A stretch of DNA of 8,213 bases from an uncultured Clostridia bacterium (lineage in GTDB: Bacteria > Bacillota > Clostridia > Oscillospirales > Acutalibacteraceae). The stretch spans positions 1 through 8,213 of the forward strand of contig CAMUZD010000060.1 in the NCBI GenBank assembly GCA_947165115.1. The letters run 5' to 3'. Below are positions 1 through 6,423 of this stretch, piece by piece. The notes under the pieces are model-generated. The model made no database searches, was not told the DNA's origin, and saw nothing but the letters and a program-made list of their open reading frames with translations. The translations under genes and the position numbers were made by a program. How positions within the stretch are numbered: position 1 is the stretch's first letter; every line of letters begins with the position of its first letter.

Positions 1-383
1 ACGTGGTGAAATACGGCCTTATTCCCGAGCTTGTCGGCAGACTGCCGGTTATCACGACCCTGAGTTCGCTCGACAAGGATGCGCTTGTCAAGATTCTCAA
101 AGAGCCCAAAAATTCGCTTACCAAGCAGTATCAGGAGCTCTTCCTGCTCGACGGCGTTGAGCTTGTGCTCGATGATTCGGCGCTTGAAGCGATTGCCGAA
201 AAGACAATCAAACAAGAGACCGGCGCGCGCGGCCTGCGCTCGATAGTCGAAGAAACGCTCATGAACCTCATGTATGACGTTCCCTCCGATGATACGATTG
301 AAAAAATCATCATCACTGCGGACTGCGTGACAGACGCCGCGGAGCCGATAATCGTGCATAAAGAGAAAAAGAAAAAAGCATAA
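1..383 (+). CDS. clpX: ATP-dependent Clp protease ATP-binding subunit ClpX, C-terminal part (5' end outside window)
   Basis: ClpX is the hexameric AAA+ unfoldase that recognises tagged or damaged cytosolic proteins, unfolds them with ATP and feeds them into the ClpP chamber. Only about the last 127 residues are in the window. Reading enters in frame from the left edge, so the GTG at position 3 is an internal Val codon and not a start. Visible family marks are IPELVGRLPV (codons at about 21-50), which carries the arginine finger in its GR, and GARGLRS (about 222-242), which carries the sensor-II arginine. These are followed by the small alpha/beta C-terminal subdomain and a lysine-rich tail ending EKKKKKA. 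The zinc-binding domain, Walker motifs and pore loops lie upstream, off the window. The gene ends three bases before a strong terminator and nothing follows on the same strand, so it is the last gene of its unit. Identity is secure because the VKYGLIPE..GRLPV and sensor-II signatures are nearly invariant in ClpX. Confidence 0.96.
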   Translation, partial: VVKYGLIPELVGRLPVITTLSSLDKDALVKILKEPKNSLTKQYQELFLLDGVELVLDDSALEAIAEKTIKQETGARGLRSIVEETLMNLMYDVPSDDTIEKIIITADCVTDAAEPIIVHKEKKKKA

Positions 384-385
384 TT

Positions 386-417
386 AAAAGTCCCTCAAAC
401 GAGGGACTTTTCTTTTT
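386..417. terminator. Intrinsic terminator shared by clpX (+) and the GH3 gene (-)
   Basis: A perfect 11-bp inverted repeat (386-396 with 401-411) closes a four-base AAAC loop. Its core is GTCCCTC/GAGGGAC. On the plus strand it runs into a T-rich tail (408-417); on the minus strand it also ends in TTTT followed by A/T. It sits 2 bp after the clpX stop and 7 bp after the stop of the convergent gene, so it should serve both. Confidence 0.92.
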
Positions 418-418
418 G

Positions 419-2824
419 CTATTCAACGAAATTCATCGCAAACTGCAGAATGTATTTCGCGTTTTCGCGGATTTCACCGAGAGTAATTCCGCCGTTTTTG
501 CCGAGGGTTTCAAGCAGCGTGCCGTCGCTCTCGCGTTTTCCGCCACGCTCGCCGCCGGGCATGAGGATATTGACGCCTGCGCGGACTCTGTAGGCCTGAT
601 CGCGGATAATCGGGAATTCGGGCGAATACGACTGGCGCATCCACCAGTCTGTGATAACACAGCCCTCATAGCCCCATTCTCCGCGCAGGATATCGTGCAC
701 AAGCTCATAGTGATAATGACCCCAGACGCTGTTGATTTTGTTATATGAGGTCATGATATTCAGCGGCTGAGACTCCTTAACGCAGATTTCAAAGCCTTTG
801 AGATAAATCTCCCTGAGCGCCCTCTCGGAGAGGCGGGAGTCATTGTGGGTGCGGTTGGTCTCCTGATTGTTGCAGGCGAAATGCTTCGGGCACGCGCCCA
901 CGCCGGTGGATTGGCTTCCCCTGACCGCCGCGGCTCCGGCCTTACCGGTCAGATAAGGATCTTCCGAGAAATACTCGAAATTTCTGCCGCAGAGCGGATT
1001 GCGGTGAATATTCATGCCGGGGCCTGCTATGACCTGCGAGCCGAGGCGCTTCATTTCTCTGCCGATGAGCGTGTATAATTCCTCAATCAGCGCTGTATCA
1101 AACGAGCAGGCAAGGCAGGTGCCGATTGGAATAAGCGAAGCGATATTATTGAGGCGTATACCGGAGGGGCCGTCGGTAAAGGTAATTGCGGGCACGCCCT
1201 TATCCCTGAGGGACTGCGTAACTCCGCAGTAAACGCCCGCGTTTCCCGATGCGCCGAGCGGGCTGTTCATAGTATAATCGCCGCGGCTGATTGCCTCGAG
1301 GTCATCGGGAGAGAGCGTCATAACGAATTCATCGAGAGTTGCTTTGCCTTCTTTGACATCTTTCAGAGTGCACTTTTTGATATATGAAACGCCGGGGGCT
1401 GGCGGAAGATTCGCGGAAATCTTATCCTTCAGCGAATTCTTTCTCATCGGCGCCTGTTCATATTTTATCTTGCCCGCGTCATTGACAAGGCGCAGGAACT
1501 GCGTATCCGGAGCGGCGCACTGCGTCAGTTCCTCTGTGATTAAGTCTTCATCGAGGGCGAATTCGCCGCATTTTTCCGCAGAGCGGACATCGCTGCCGAG
1601 ATAAAAAGAATATACTCCGCTTTCGAGAATATATGAAAACCTTTCCTTGTCATCATACGAAGCGAGCTCTCTGACGGGAATTTTAATCTGAAAATCTTCG
1701 CTTTCGCCCGGTTCAAGCATCTTCGTTTTGCAGAAGGAGGCAAGTGCGCGGGCGGGCTTGCCGAGTTTTCCCTGAGGAGCTTCAAAATAAATCTGCGGAG
1801 TCTCCATTCCTTTGAAACCGCCCGTATTCGTGACGGTAAAGGTGATTTTCACGCTGTCTTTGAGCTTTGAAAACTTAATCTTTGAAAACTCAAAATCCGT
1901 ATATCCGAGCCCGAATCCGAAGGGGTAGAGAACCTTGTCTTTTGCAAATGTTTCAAACCAGCGGTAGCCGACATAGATATCCTCGGTATAGTTATTGTAA
2001 TTCTTTGAGCCGAAATCATTTGAAGAGGGATACGCCTTATAATTCACCGCGATTGTATCGCTGAGCTTCCCGCACGGCGGATAAGCTCCTGTCAGCACGT
2101 CCGCAACTGCGTTTCCGCTCTCCATACCGCCCTGCCAGACATATAAGATTGCCGATATTTTATCGCCGTATGCCGCGATTTCGGACATATCGATTATATT
2201 CGAGCAGTTGAGAATCAGGATGACTTTGTCAAACGCCGAAGTGATATCGTTGAGCAGTTTCTTTTCCTGATTTGTCAGGAACCAGCTCCCCTTTTCGAGG
2301 CGGTTTTCCATATCCTCGCCCGAGGACCTGCCGATTATCATTACGGCCTTGTTGTTTACGGAAGCAGCGGCTTTAACCTCTTCGGCGGGAACGGGCATCT
2401 CAATCTGATTTGTCGGCCAGTGGGCCCAGAAGCCCTTGTCGGGCGGATTGGTTTTGCTGAATCCGGCATATTTGCCGGCAAGCGTTTCGTCAATTCCGAC
2501 TCCGGCATTGCGCAGGCCTTCAATCAGACTCACATAATAGGGCGCGTTTACATCGCCGCCCGAGCCGTAGCCGGTATAGAACCAGTCATTCTGAAGCCTT
2601 GAAAATACGGCGATTCTGTCATCCGCCGAAAGCGGAAGAACGCTTTCTTTATTCTTGAGCAGAACCGCTCCTTCCGCGCCCGCCCTGCGGCAGAGCGCAG
2701 ACATTTCGGGAAAATCATAGCTTACAAGTTTCTCCCCTTCCGTCGAGGTCTGGCTGGTATCATTCGGAAGTTTTGTTATAATTTTGCCGATTGCATTGAA
2801 AATTCTGCGTCTGAGTATATCCAT
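419..2824 (-). CDS. Glycoside hydrolase family 3 beta-glucosidase-type enzyme with circularly permuted domain order, cytoplasmic
   Basis: An 801-residue GH3 enzyme, expected to release terminal beta-linked sugars (probably glucose) from oligosaccharides by the retaining mechanism. The domains are in reversed order. The GH3 C-terminal alpha/beta domain comes first (about 45-305), with the acid/base motif GRSSGED and Glu170. A fibronectin-III-like domain follows (about 325-412: VTNTG, then LEPGES, then YSFYLG). The TIM-barrel catalytic domain is last (about 490-801), with DGPSGIR (Asp551), KHFACNNQE (647-655) and VITDWW, whose Asp726 is the expected nucleophile. Both catalytic residues are present, so the enzyme should be active. 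The same inverted order is known from beta-glucosidases of Ruminococcus albus and Butyrivibrio fibrisolvens. There is no signal peptide, so it should act on imported oligosaccharides. The start is supported by GGAGG six bases upstream of the ATG. It is a single-gene unit with its own promoter; no transporter or regulator adjoins it. Exact sugar specificity (glucoside, xyloside or other) cannot be read from sequence. Confidence 0.93.
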   Translation of the reverse strand: MDILRRRIFNAIGKIITKLPNDTSQTSTEGEKLVSYDFPEMSALCRRAGAEGAVLLKNKESVLPLSADDRIAVFSRLQNDWFYTGYGSGGDVNAPYYVSLIEGLRNAGVGIDETLAGKYAGFSKTNPPDKGFWAHWPTNQIEMPVPAEEVKAAASVNNKAVMIIGRSSGEDMENRLEKGSWFLTNQEKKLLNDITSAFDKVILILNCSNIIDMSEIAAYGDKISAILYVWQGGMESGNAVADVLTGAYPPCGKLSDTIAVNYKAYPSSNDFGSKNYNNYTEDIYVGYRWFETFAKDKVLYPFGFGLGYTDFEFSKIKFSKLKDSVKITFTVTNTGGFKGMETPQIYFEAPQGKLGKPARALASFCKTKMLEPGESEDFQIKIPVRELASYDDKERFSYILESGVYSFYLGSDVRSAEKCGEFALDEDLITEELTQCAAPDTQFLRLVNDAGKIKYEQAPMRKNSLKDKISANLPPAPGVSYIKKCTLKDVKEGKATLDEFVMTLSPDDLEAISRGDYTMNSPLGASGNAGVYCGVTQSLRDKGVPAITFTDGPSGIRLNNIASLIPIGTCLACSFDTALIEELYTLIGREMKRLGSQVIAGPGMNIHRNPLCGRNFEYFSEDPYLTGKAGAAAVRGSQSTGVGACPKHFACNNQETNRTHNDSRLSERALREIYLKGFEICVKESQPLNIMTSYNKINSVWGHYHYELVHDILRGEWGYEGCVITDWWMRQSYSPEFPIIRDQAYRVRAGVNILMPGGERGGKRESDGTLLETLGKNGGITLGEIRENAKYILQFAMNFVE

Positions 2825-2856
2825 AATGCGCCTCCGGTCGCTGATTTTACGCTTTT

Positions 2857-2886
2857 ATTATATAACATTTCCGCCCTTCAATTCAA
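2857..2886 (-). promoter_or_regulatory. Sigma-A-type promoter for the GH3 gene
   Basis: Read on the minus strand, TTGAAT (2881-2886) is followed after 18 bp by a perfect TATAAT (2857-2862). The -35 matches consensus at four of six positions. The predicted start lies about 25-30 bp before the GH3 start codon, leaving a short leader that contains the GGAGG ribosome site (2831-2835). Confidence 0.65.
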
Positions 2887-2910
2887 CCATATTTTTATCG
2901 GGCGTTTCAC

Positions 2911-2939
2911 TTGACAATGCAGGTGCGTTGTAATAAAAT
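2911..2939 (+). promoter_or_regulatory. Sigma-A-type promoter for the AhpD-like/SDR operon
   Basis: A perfect TTGACA (2911-2916), a 17-bp spacer and TAAAAT (2934-2939, five of six consensus bases) lie directly upstream of the two-gene operon. The AAGGAGG ribosome site is at 2951-2957, nine bases before the ATG. It is divergent from the GH3 promoter; the two -35 elements are about 24 bp apart, so a regulator bound between them could affect both. Confidence 0.8.
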
Positions 2940-2965
2940 TAGTTGCGTAAAAGGAGGCGGAAAAT

Positions 2966-3505
2966 ATGGCATATTTACCGATGACAGAATATGAAACTTC
3001 TTCGCCCGAAGTTAAGGCGGAGTATGACGACCAGATTAAAAAACACGGCAGAATCACGAATATGAAGCGCACTCTCCTTCAGGATGTGCCGTCCTTCAAG
3101 GCGTATATGGAATGGTATACCCTCTATGACGAGCTTGTTCCCGTATTCGGCGAGAGGGCGATGACGATATTCTCCTACGCGATTTCAACCGGCAACACCT
3201 GCCTCATCTGCGGCACTTTCTTCAGAAAAATCCTGATTGACGCGGGCGAGGATCCCGATAATCTTGAGCTCAACGAAACGGAAAAGCTCCTGCTTGATTT
3301 CGGCGCGCAGATTACTCAGAATCCCCACACGATTGACGATGAAATCTATGATAAGCTCAAGGAAAACTATACCGATAAGCAGATTGTCACGCTGATTGCA
3401 TTCGCGGGAATCATGTATGCCACGAACCTTTTCAATACCGTGGCGAAGGTCCCGCTCGACGAAGTGCTTTATAACTACATAAACGACAGGAAAACGGAGG
3501 AGTAA
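2966..3505 (+). CDS. AhpD-like / carboxymuconolactone decarboxylase-family protein
   Basis: A 179-residue, probably cytosolic, all-helical protein of the AhpD/CMD superfamily. Members are either thiol peroxidase partners with a CxxC redox pair (AhpD) or true decarboxylases. Here the core helix reads GERAMTIFSYAISTGNTCLICG, with Glu63 in the usual glutamate position and a redox-type pair Cys79-x-x-Cys82. The histidine that AhpD enzymes carry four residues after the second cysteine is replaced by Phe86, so peroxidase activity by the classical proton relay is doubtful. The second half (about 95-172) continues the helical fold, with LLLDFGAQI and IVTLIAFAGIMYATNLF. The ATG start is set by a perfect AAGGAGG site. 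It is the first gene of an operon; the dehydrogenase begins two bases after its stop, which implies linked function. It may be a redox or substrate-handling partner of that enzyme. Fold assignment is fairly sure; the reaction is unknown. Confidence 0.75.
   Translation: MAYLPMTEYETSSPEVKAEYDDQIKKHGRITNMKRTLLQDVPSFKAYMEWYTLYDELVPVFGERAMTIFSYAISTGNTCLICGTFFRKILIDAGEDPDNLELNETEKLLLDFGAQITQNPHTIDDEIYDKLKENYTDKQIVTLIAFAGIMYATNLFNTVAKVPLDEVLYNYINDRKTEE
3495..3505 (+). promoter_or_regulatory. Ribosome binding site overlapping the upstream gene's end (translational coupling)
   Basis: CGGAGGAG (3495-3502) lies within the last codons of the AhpD-like gene, its stop TAA is 3503-3505, and the dehydrogenase ATG is at 3508. 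The ribosome site of the second gene is therefore embedded in the first, which suggests coupled translation and fixed stoichiometry. Confidence 0.75.
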
Positions 3506-3507
3506 AG

Positions 3508-4311
3508 ATGGCTGAATTTGAAGGAAAAGTCGCGTTCATTACCGGAGCGGCGCACGGTCAGGGCAGAGCGACCGCCCTCGCATTCGCGAAAGAGGGCGCT
3601 GATATAGCGGCATTTGACGTTGCAAAAAAAATCGAATACCCCGCCTATGAATTCGGCACGAGCGACGAACTCAAATCACTTAAAGAAGAAGTCGAGGCGC
3701 TCGGCAGAAAATGCGTAATCTGCGCGGGCGATGTGCGCGATGACGAGGCCGTTACCGCCGCAGTCAAAAAGACAATTGACGAATTCGGCAAAATCGATAT
3801 TCTCTTCAATAACGCGGGTATCTGCGCCTACGCCGAGGTCGATAAAATGACCGATGACGAATGGAACGCGATGATTGATATCAATCTCAAGGGCCCCTTC
3901 AATGTGACAAGAAGGGTGGTTCCCTATATGAAGGAAAAAATGAGCGGAGTCATCATCAATAATTCCTCTGTTATGGGCCTTCGCGGCGGCAGAAGATTAT
4001 CTCACTACACCGCCTCAAAATGGGGTCTCACCGGTCTTACAAAGGCCTGGGCGATAGAGCTCGCGCCCTTTAATATCAGGGTAGTAAGCATCCATCCGAC
4101 CGGCGTCAATACCCCGATGAACGACGGCCTCGCCGCAATGGAGGGCAAAACTCCGATGGAAATCGCGGAGGCTTCGGCGGGCAACCTTCAGCCCGTGCCG
4201 TGGATTGAGCCTGAGGATGCGGCAAATCTCGTTCTCTTCCTCGCGAGCGACAAGGCAAGATACTGCACAGGCGGTCAGTATCTCGTGGATGCGGGATTGC
4301 TGAGCGTATAA
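3508..4311 (+). CDS. Short-chain dehydrogenase/reductase (SDR), resembling the mycofactocin-type subgroup
   Basis: A 267-residue classical SDR expected to oxidise or reduce a hydroxyl/keto group with NAD(P). The Rossmann nucleotide motif is TGAAHGQG (12-19), followed by DVRD (75-78) and NNAG (101-104). The catalytic set is Asn126, Ser154, Tyr167 and Lys171 (YTASK). The C-terminal YCTGGQYLVDAG closes the fold. Asp37 at the end of beta-2 (AAFDVAK) favours NAD over NADP. An extra segment between beta-2 and the next helix (about 39-58, containing YPAYEFGTSDELKSL) is longer than in typical SDRs. It resembles the insert of the carveol-dehydrogenase/mycofactocin-associated subgroup, whose members hold NAD tightly; that resemblance is by eye. 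No mycofactocin biosynthesis gene is in the window. It is the second gene of an operon with the AhpD-like protein and is followed by a terminator. Family assignment is firm; the substrate (alcohol, sterol, terpenoid or sugar alcohol) is unknown. Confidence 0.92.
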   Translation: MAEFEGKVAFITGAAHGQGRATALAFAKEGADIAAFDVAKKIEYPAYEFGTSDELKSLKEEVEALGRKCVICAGDVRDDEAVTAAVKKTIDEFGKIDILFNNAGICAYAEVDKMTDDEWNAMIDINLKGPFNVTRRVVPYMKEKMSGVIINNSSVMGLRGGRRLSHYTASKWGLTGLTKAWAIELAPFNIRVVSIHPTGVNTPMNDGLAAMEGKTPMEIAEASAGNLQPVPWIEPEDAANLVLFLASDKARYCTGGQYLVDAGLLSV

Positions 4312-4323
4312 AAGCATAAAAAC

Positions 4324-4349
4324 AAGCCCTCAAATCGGGGGCTTTTTTT
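4324..4349. terminator. Intrinsic terminator shared by the SDR operon (+) and the kinase-like gene (-)
   Basis: An 8-bp stem (4324-4331 with 4337-4344, one G-U pair) closes a five-base AAATC loop and runs into seven Ts (4343-4349). On the minus strand the stem is followed by TTGTTTTT, so it can stop transcription from both sides. It lies 12 bp after the SDR stop and 6 bp after the stop of the convergent gene. Confidence 0.88.
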
Positions 4350-4355
4350 ATTGCA

Positions 4356-4883
4356 TTAATTGTGTTTTAAGATTGTTTCTTCCGCTTCCTTAAAGTCCTT
4401 TTCAATCAGTATCAATCCGCTTTCGCGCCCGGTAAATCTTTCAATATACGCCTTGTTTTCTTTTATTGCGGTTTCCATATCAAAATCCGAATCATCAATG
4501 CGGTTTTCAATGGCAGACGCATATTTTCCGATATCGTCAAAATGCGAGCGGATATATTCCTCTGTCATAGCAAGGCAGATAAACCTTATGTTTTCAAGGT
4601 AATCGCCAGTGAAATCATCGCACCAGTCTGCGGGCACATAACCACCTTCGATTATTCGATTCTGTCCGTTCTCGATTGCGGTCTTGATTATTTCGCGGAT
4701 GACGGGCCAGAGAAAAGCGGTCATTTCTTCATCGTCATAAGGGGTCAGTGACGTCAGCCCGCTTCTGATAAGCCCCATTTTGATATGGTCCATCGACATA
4801 CACGGAAAATGGTATTTTTCGAGCATTTTCTGCGCGAGCAGAGTCTTGCCCGTATGCGATGCGCCGGTAATCAGGATAATCAT
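4356..4883 (-). CDS. Small P-loop kinase-like NTPase of unknown substrate
   Basis: A 175-residue soluble protein with an N-terminal Walker A motif GASHTGKT (7-14) straight after a hydrophobic beta strand (MIILIT), as in small-molecule kinases of the adenylate-kinase/zeta-toxin-like P-loop group. SMDHIKMGLIRSG (30-42) sits where such kinases carry an acidic substrate-binding residue (Asp32), and IIEGGYVPADW (77-87) resembles the second strand with a conserved acid/glycine. A lid-like charged region follows (about 107-150), rich in Arg, Asp and Glu. The specific substrate cannot be read from sequence; similar proteins are usually annotated only as adenylate-kinase-like or AAA-family ATPases. 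It begins 12 bp after the YhhN stop, and its ribosome site (AAAGGA, overlapping that stop codon) suggests coupling, so it is the second gene of that operon. Its base composition looks somewhat more A/T-rich than the neighbours. Confidence 0.8.
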   Translation of the reverse strand: MIILITGASHTGKTLLAQKMLEKYHFPCMSMDHIKMGLIRSGLTSLTPYDDEEMTAFLWPVIREIIKTAIENGQNRIIEGGYVPADWCDDFTGDYLENIRFICLAMTEEYIRSHFDDIGKYASAIENRIDDSDFDMETAIKENKAYIERFTGRESGLILIEKDFKEAEETILKHN

Positions 4884-4895
4884 ATTTCGTTTCCT

Positions 4896-5621
4896 TTACA
4901 TCACATACCGGATCGACAATCCCAGAAGCATCTGGGAGAGAAAGTATGTGCCGAGATTGATTGCCCTTACGGGCAGGGTGTTGAAACGCTCTTTGTCAAA
5001 GAACTTGAGAACGAGCGAAAAATCGGAAACTATGAAAAGGACCGGGGCGGCAATCAGCGCTGTTTTTGCGAGCGGTTTGCCCTCAATTCCATATACGGCA
5101 AGGCATACAGCGCAGGAGAGCATAAAGATTATCACCGCCGCATAAGCGAATACCGGAGCGGTCAGCTTGCCGAATTTCACTTTGATAAGAGCCCTGATTA
5201 TCACAAAAAGAATGAACGCTCCCGCCCAGACGGCGCAGATGAACGCGATTCTGAAAAGGCCTTTGCTTATAAGGGTTCTGACAAATGCGAGGATATATGC
5301 GATATGGCCGAAAAGGAAGCATATTCCGCCGATTATTATTACGACCATATTGACCTTGCTCTTTTTATCCTTGATAAAAGGATCGAGAGTGAGGAAAATA
5401 TCGCCGATAAATCCCGCAACAAGCCCCGCGAATATTGCGAGGGAATAGTAGCGGATTTCCGTTGAGCGGAAGGCATAGAAGCCGTTTGCCAGAAAAACAG
5501 CGCAGGCAAACATTTTGAAAACAAAACCCGCTTTTGTGGATTCGGGCCAGCCCGCTTTGATAAACAGCCACGTGAATACCGCCTCAAGTATAAACAGGCC
5601 GGCAATCAGGTAATAATTCAT
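4896..5621 (-). CDS. YhhN/TMEM86-family membrane protein (putative lysoplasmalogenase)
   Basis: A 241-residue integral membrane protein with eight predicted helices (about 2-23, 31-51, 59-79, 90-114, 122-145, 153-177, 183-207, 216-237). Family landmarks are GDIFL (Gly73-Asp74), FLFGHIAYI (His106), VSDFSL (Ser199-Asp200) and YFLSQ (226-230). These match the conserved acidic and histidine positions of the YhhN/TMEM86 family. Characterised members hydrolyse the vinyl-ether bond of lysoplasmalogens in the membrane; that activity is inferred here, though plasmalogens do occur in anaerobic Clostridia. The ATG at 5619-5621 is chosen because an AAGGTGAT site (5626-5633) lies five bases upstream. A GTG nine bases earlier lies inside that ribosome site and cannot be the start. 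It is the first gene of an operon with the P-loop kinase-like protein and has its own strong promoter. There is no signal peptide beyond the first helix. Confidence 0.85.
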   Translation of the reverse strand: MNYYLIAGLFILEAVFTWLFIKAGWPESTKAGFVFKMFACAVFLANGFYAFRSTEIRYYSLAIFAGLVAGFIGDIFLTLDPFIKDKKSKVNMVVIIIGGICFLFGHIAYILAFVRTLISKGLFRIAFICAVWAGAFILFVIIRALIKVKFGKLTAPVFAYAAVIIFMLSCAVCLAVYGIEGKPLAKTALIAAPVLFIVSDFSLVLKFFDKERFNTLPVRAINLGTYFLSQMLLGLSIRYVM

Positions 5622-5625
5622 AAAA

Positions 5626-5633
5626 ATCACCTT
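5626..5633 (-). promoter_or_regulatory. Ribosome binding site that fixes the YhhN start
   Basis: AAGGTGAT on the minus strand is followed by four T bases and the ATG at 5619-5621. The possible in-frame GTG start (5628-5630) falls within this site, so the shorter 241-residue form is preferred. Confidence 0.8.
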
Positions 5634-5650
5634 CGGAAAGTATTGATTTT

Positions 5651-5678
5651 ATTATACGCGCGGGAATAAATTTGTCAA
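5651..5678 (-). promoter_or_regulatory. Full-consensus sigma-A promoter for the YhhN-kinase operon
   Basis: On the minus strand a perfect TTGACA (5673-5678) is followed after 16 bp by a perfect TATAAT (5651-5656). The predicted start falls about 20-25 bp before the ATG, giving a very short leader. Both hexamers match consensus exactly, so basal expression should be strong. Confidence 0.82.
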
Positions 5679-5769
5679 TTAAAGGCTTGAAATATGGGGA
5701 TTATGCAATAAAACGCTGCGCCTGTTTCGTTAATTTCAACAAAAATTCTACTCATGATACAAAAAAATA

Positions 5770-5798
5770 TTGACATCTTTCCTTATTTATATTATATT
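5770..5798 (+). promoter_or_regulatory. Sigma-A-type promoter for the sigma-H-like gene
   Basis: A perfect TTGACA (5770-5775), a 17-bp spacer and TATATT (5793-5798, five of six consensus bases) lie 30 bp before the start codon. An A7 run (5761-5767) and a stretch rich in A and T lie just upstream, resembling an UP element. No further promoter was found before the zinc-ribbon gene, so it probably drives both genes and the element between them. Confidence 0.8.
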
Positions 5799-5801
5799 GT
5801 T

Positions 5802-5815
5802 ACAGAATAGTCTGT
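5802..5815. repeat. Short inverted repeat at the predicted transcription start
   Basis: ACAGA-ATAG-TCTGT is a perfect 5-bp inverted repeat with a four-base centre, placed 3 bp after the -10 hexamer and touching the GAGGA ribosome site (5816-5820). It could be a small operator or a weak leader hairpin. A 5-bp repeat can also arise by chance, so function is uncertain. Confidence 0.35.
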
Positions 5816-5827
5816 GAGGAATTGAAA

Positions 5828-6409
5828 ATGTCAGGTAAAAAAGACGGAAACATCGAAACTCTGGTTAAAAAAGCCGCCGCGGGAGACGATAAGGCGATGG
5901 CCTCTCTCATCGCAGAGATTATGCCCGCAGCAGCCGCCAAAGCATCCCGTCACAATTCCGGCAACACAAGGCTCGCAGATGAGGACCTTATCCAGGAAGG
6001 TATGCTCGGATTCCTCGATTCCGTCAAAGAATACAATCCTTCTACGGGCGTTCCGTTCAAAGCTTTTGCCCTGCGCTGCATCGAAAACAGAATTGTTTCC
6101 GCACTGCGCGTGAATTACAATAAAAGAAATGCTCCCCTCACCGGCGCCGTTTCTTTTGACGGCAGCGAAAAGGCGGGAACGGGCAGCGATCCGGTAGCAA
6201 TGGCGGAAAACGGCGAAGAGGAAGACTATATCAGAAAGTTTGCGCAGAGCGAGCTCTCGGCTTTTGAGAGGGAAGTGCTCGCGCTGAAGCTTCAGGATAT
6301 GGGCTATTCCGAGATTGCCGCCGCTCTCGGCTGCACCGAGAAAGCGGTTGACAATGCCCTTCAGCGCATTCGCCGCAAGCTGAGAAAATACCGCAGTGAT
6401 AAGGACTGA
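5828..6409 (+). CDS. sigH: RNA polymerase sigma factor of the sigma-H (Spo0H/SigH-like) group
   Basis: A 193-residue sigma-70-family factor that would direct RNA polymerase to a special promoter set. Region 2 (about 20-95) contains DEDLIQEGMLGFLDSVKEYNP and FKAFALRCIENRIVSALR, covering core binding and the -10-recognising helix. A variable acidic linker follows (about 105-133, ending GEEEDY). Region 4 (about 143-188) contains the helix-turn-helix FEREVLALKL, then SEIAAALGCTEKAVDNALQRIRRKLRKY. The DNALQR-RRKL-KY ending and the F-ERxVL motif are close to Bacillus subtilis SigH, which is about 218 residues and controls entry into stationary phase and sporulation. No anti-sigma factor gene adjoins it. 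The ATG at 5828 is preferred because GAGGA lies seven bases upstream; an in-frame TTG at 5822 would be only one base from that site. It is transcribed from its own promoter. SigH is the best match, but a paralogous sigma-H-like factor in a non-spore-former is possible. Confidence 0.85.
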   Translation: MSGKKDGNIETLVKKAAAGDDKAMASLIAEIMPAAAAKASRHNSGNTRLADEDLIQEGMLGFLDSVKEYNPSTGVPFKAFALRCIENRIVSALRVNYNKRNAPLTGAVSFDGSEKAGTGSDPVAMAENGEEEDYIRKFAQSELSAFEREVLALKLQDMGYSEIAAALGCTEKAVDNALQRIRRKLRKYRSDKD

Positions 6410-6423
6410 TTCATCATTGAATA

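Noticed and set aside
4785..5465. 226-codon open frame on the plus strand opposite the YhhN gene
   Set aside because: Its translation is highly charged, of low plausibility and without family motifs, and it is fully antisense to a well-supported membrane protein and the kinase start.
5628..5630. GTG as an earlier start for the YhhN-family protein
   Set aside because: It lies within the AAGGTGAT ribosome site; the ATG at 5619-5621 has proper spacing.
5799..5812. Sigma-H-type autoregulatory promoter (ACAGAATAG as a -10)
   Set aside because: The GAAT core is there, but no AGGA-type -35 lies at the proper distance, and a better sigma-A promoter overlaps the region.
5822..5824. TTG as an earlier start for the sigma-H-like factor
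   Set aside because: It is one base from the GAGGA ribosome site, while the ATG at 5828 is seven bases away.
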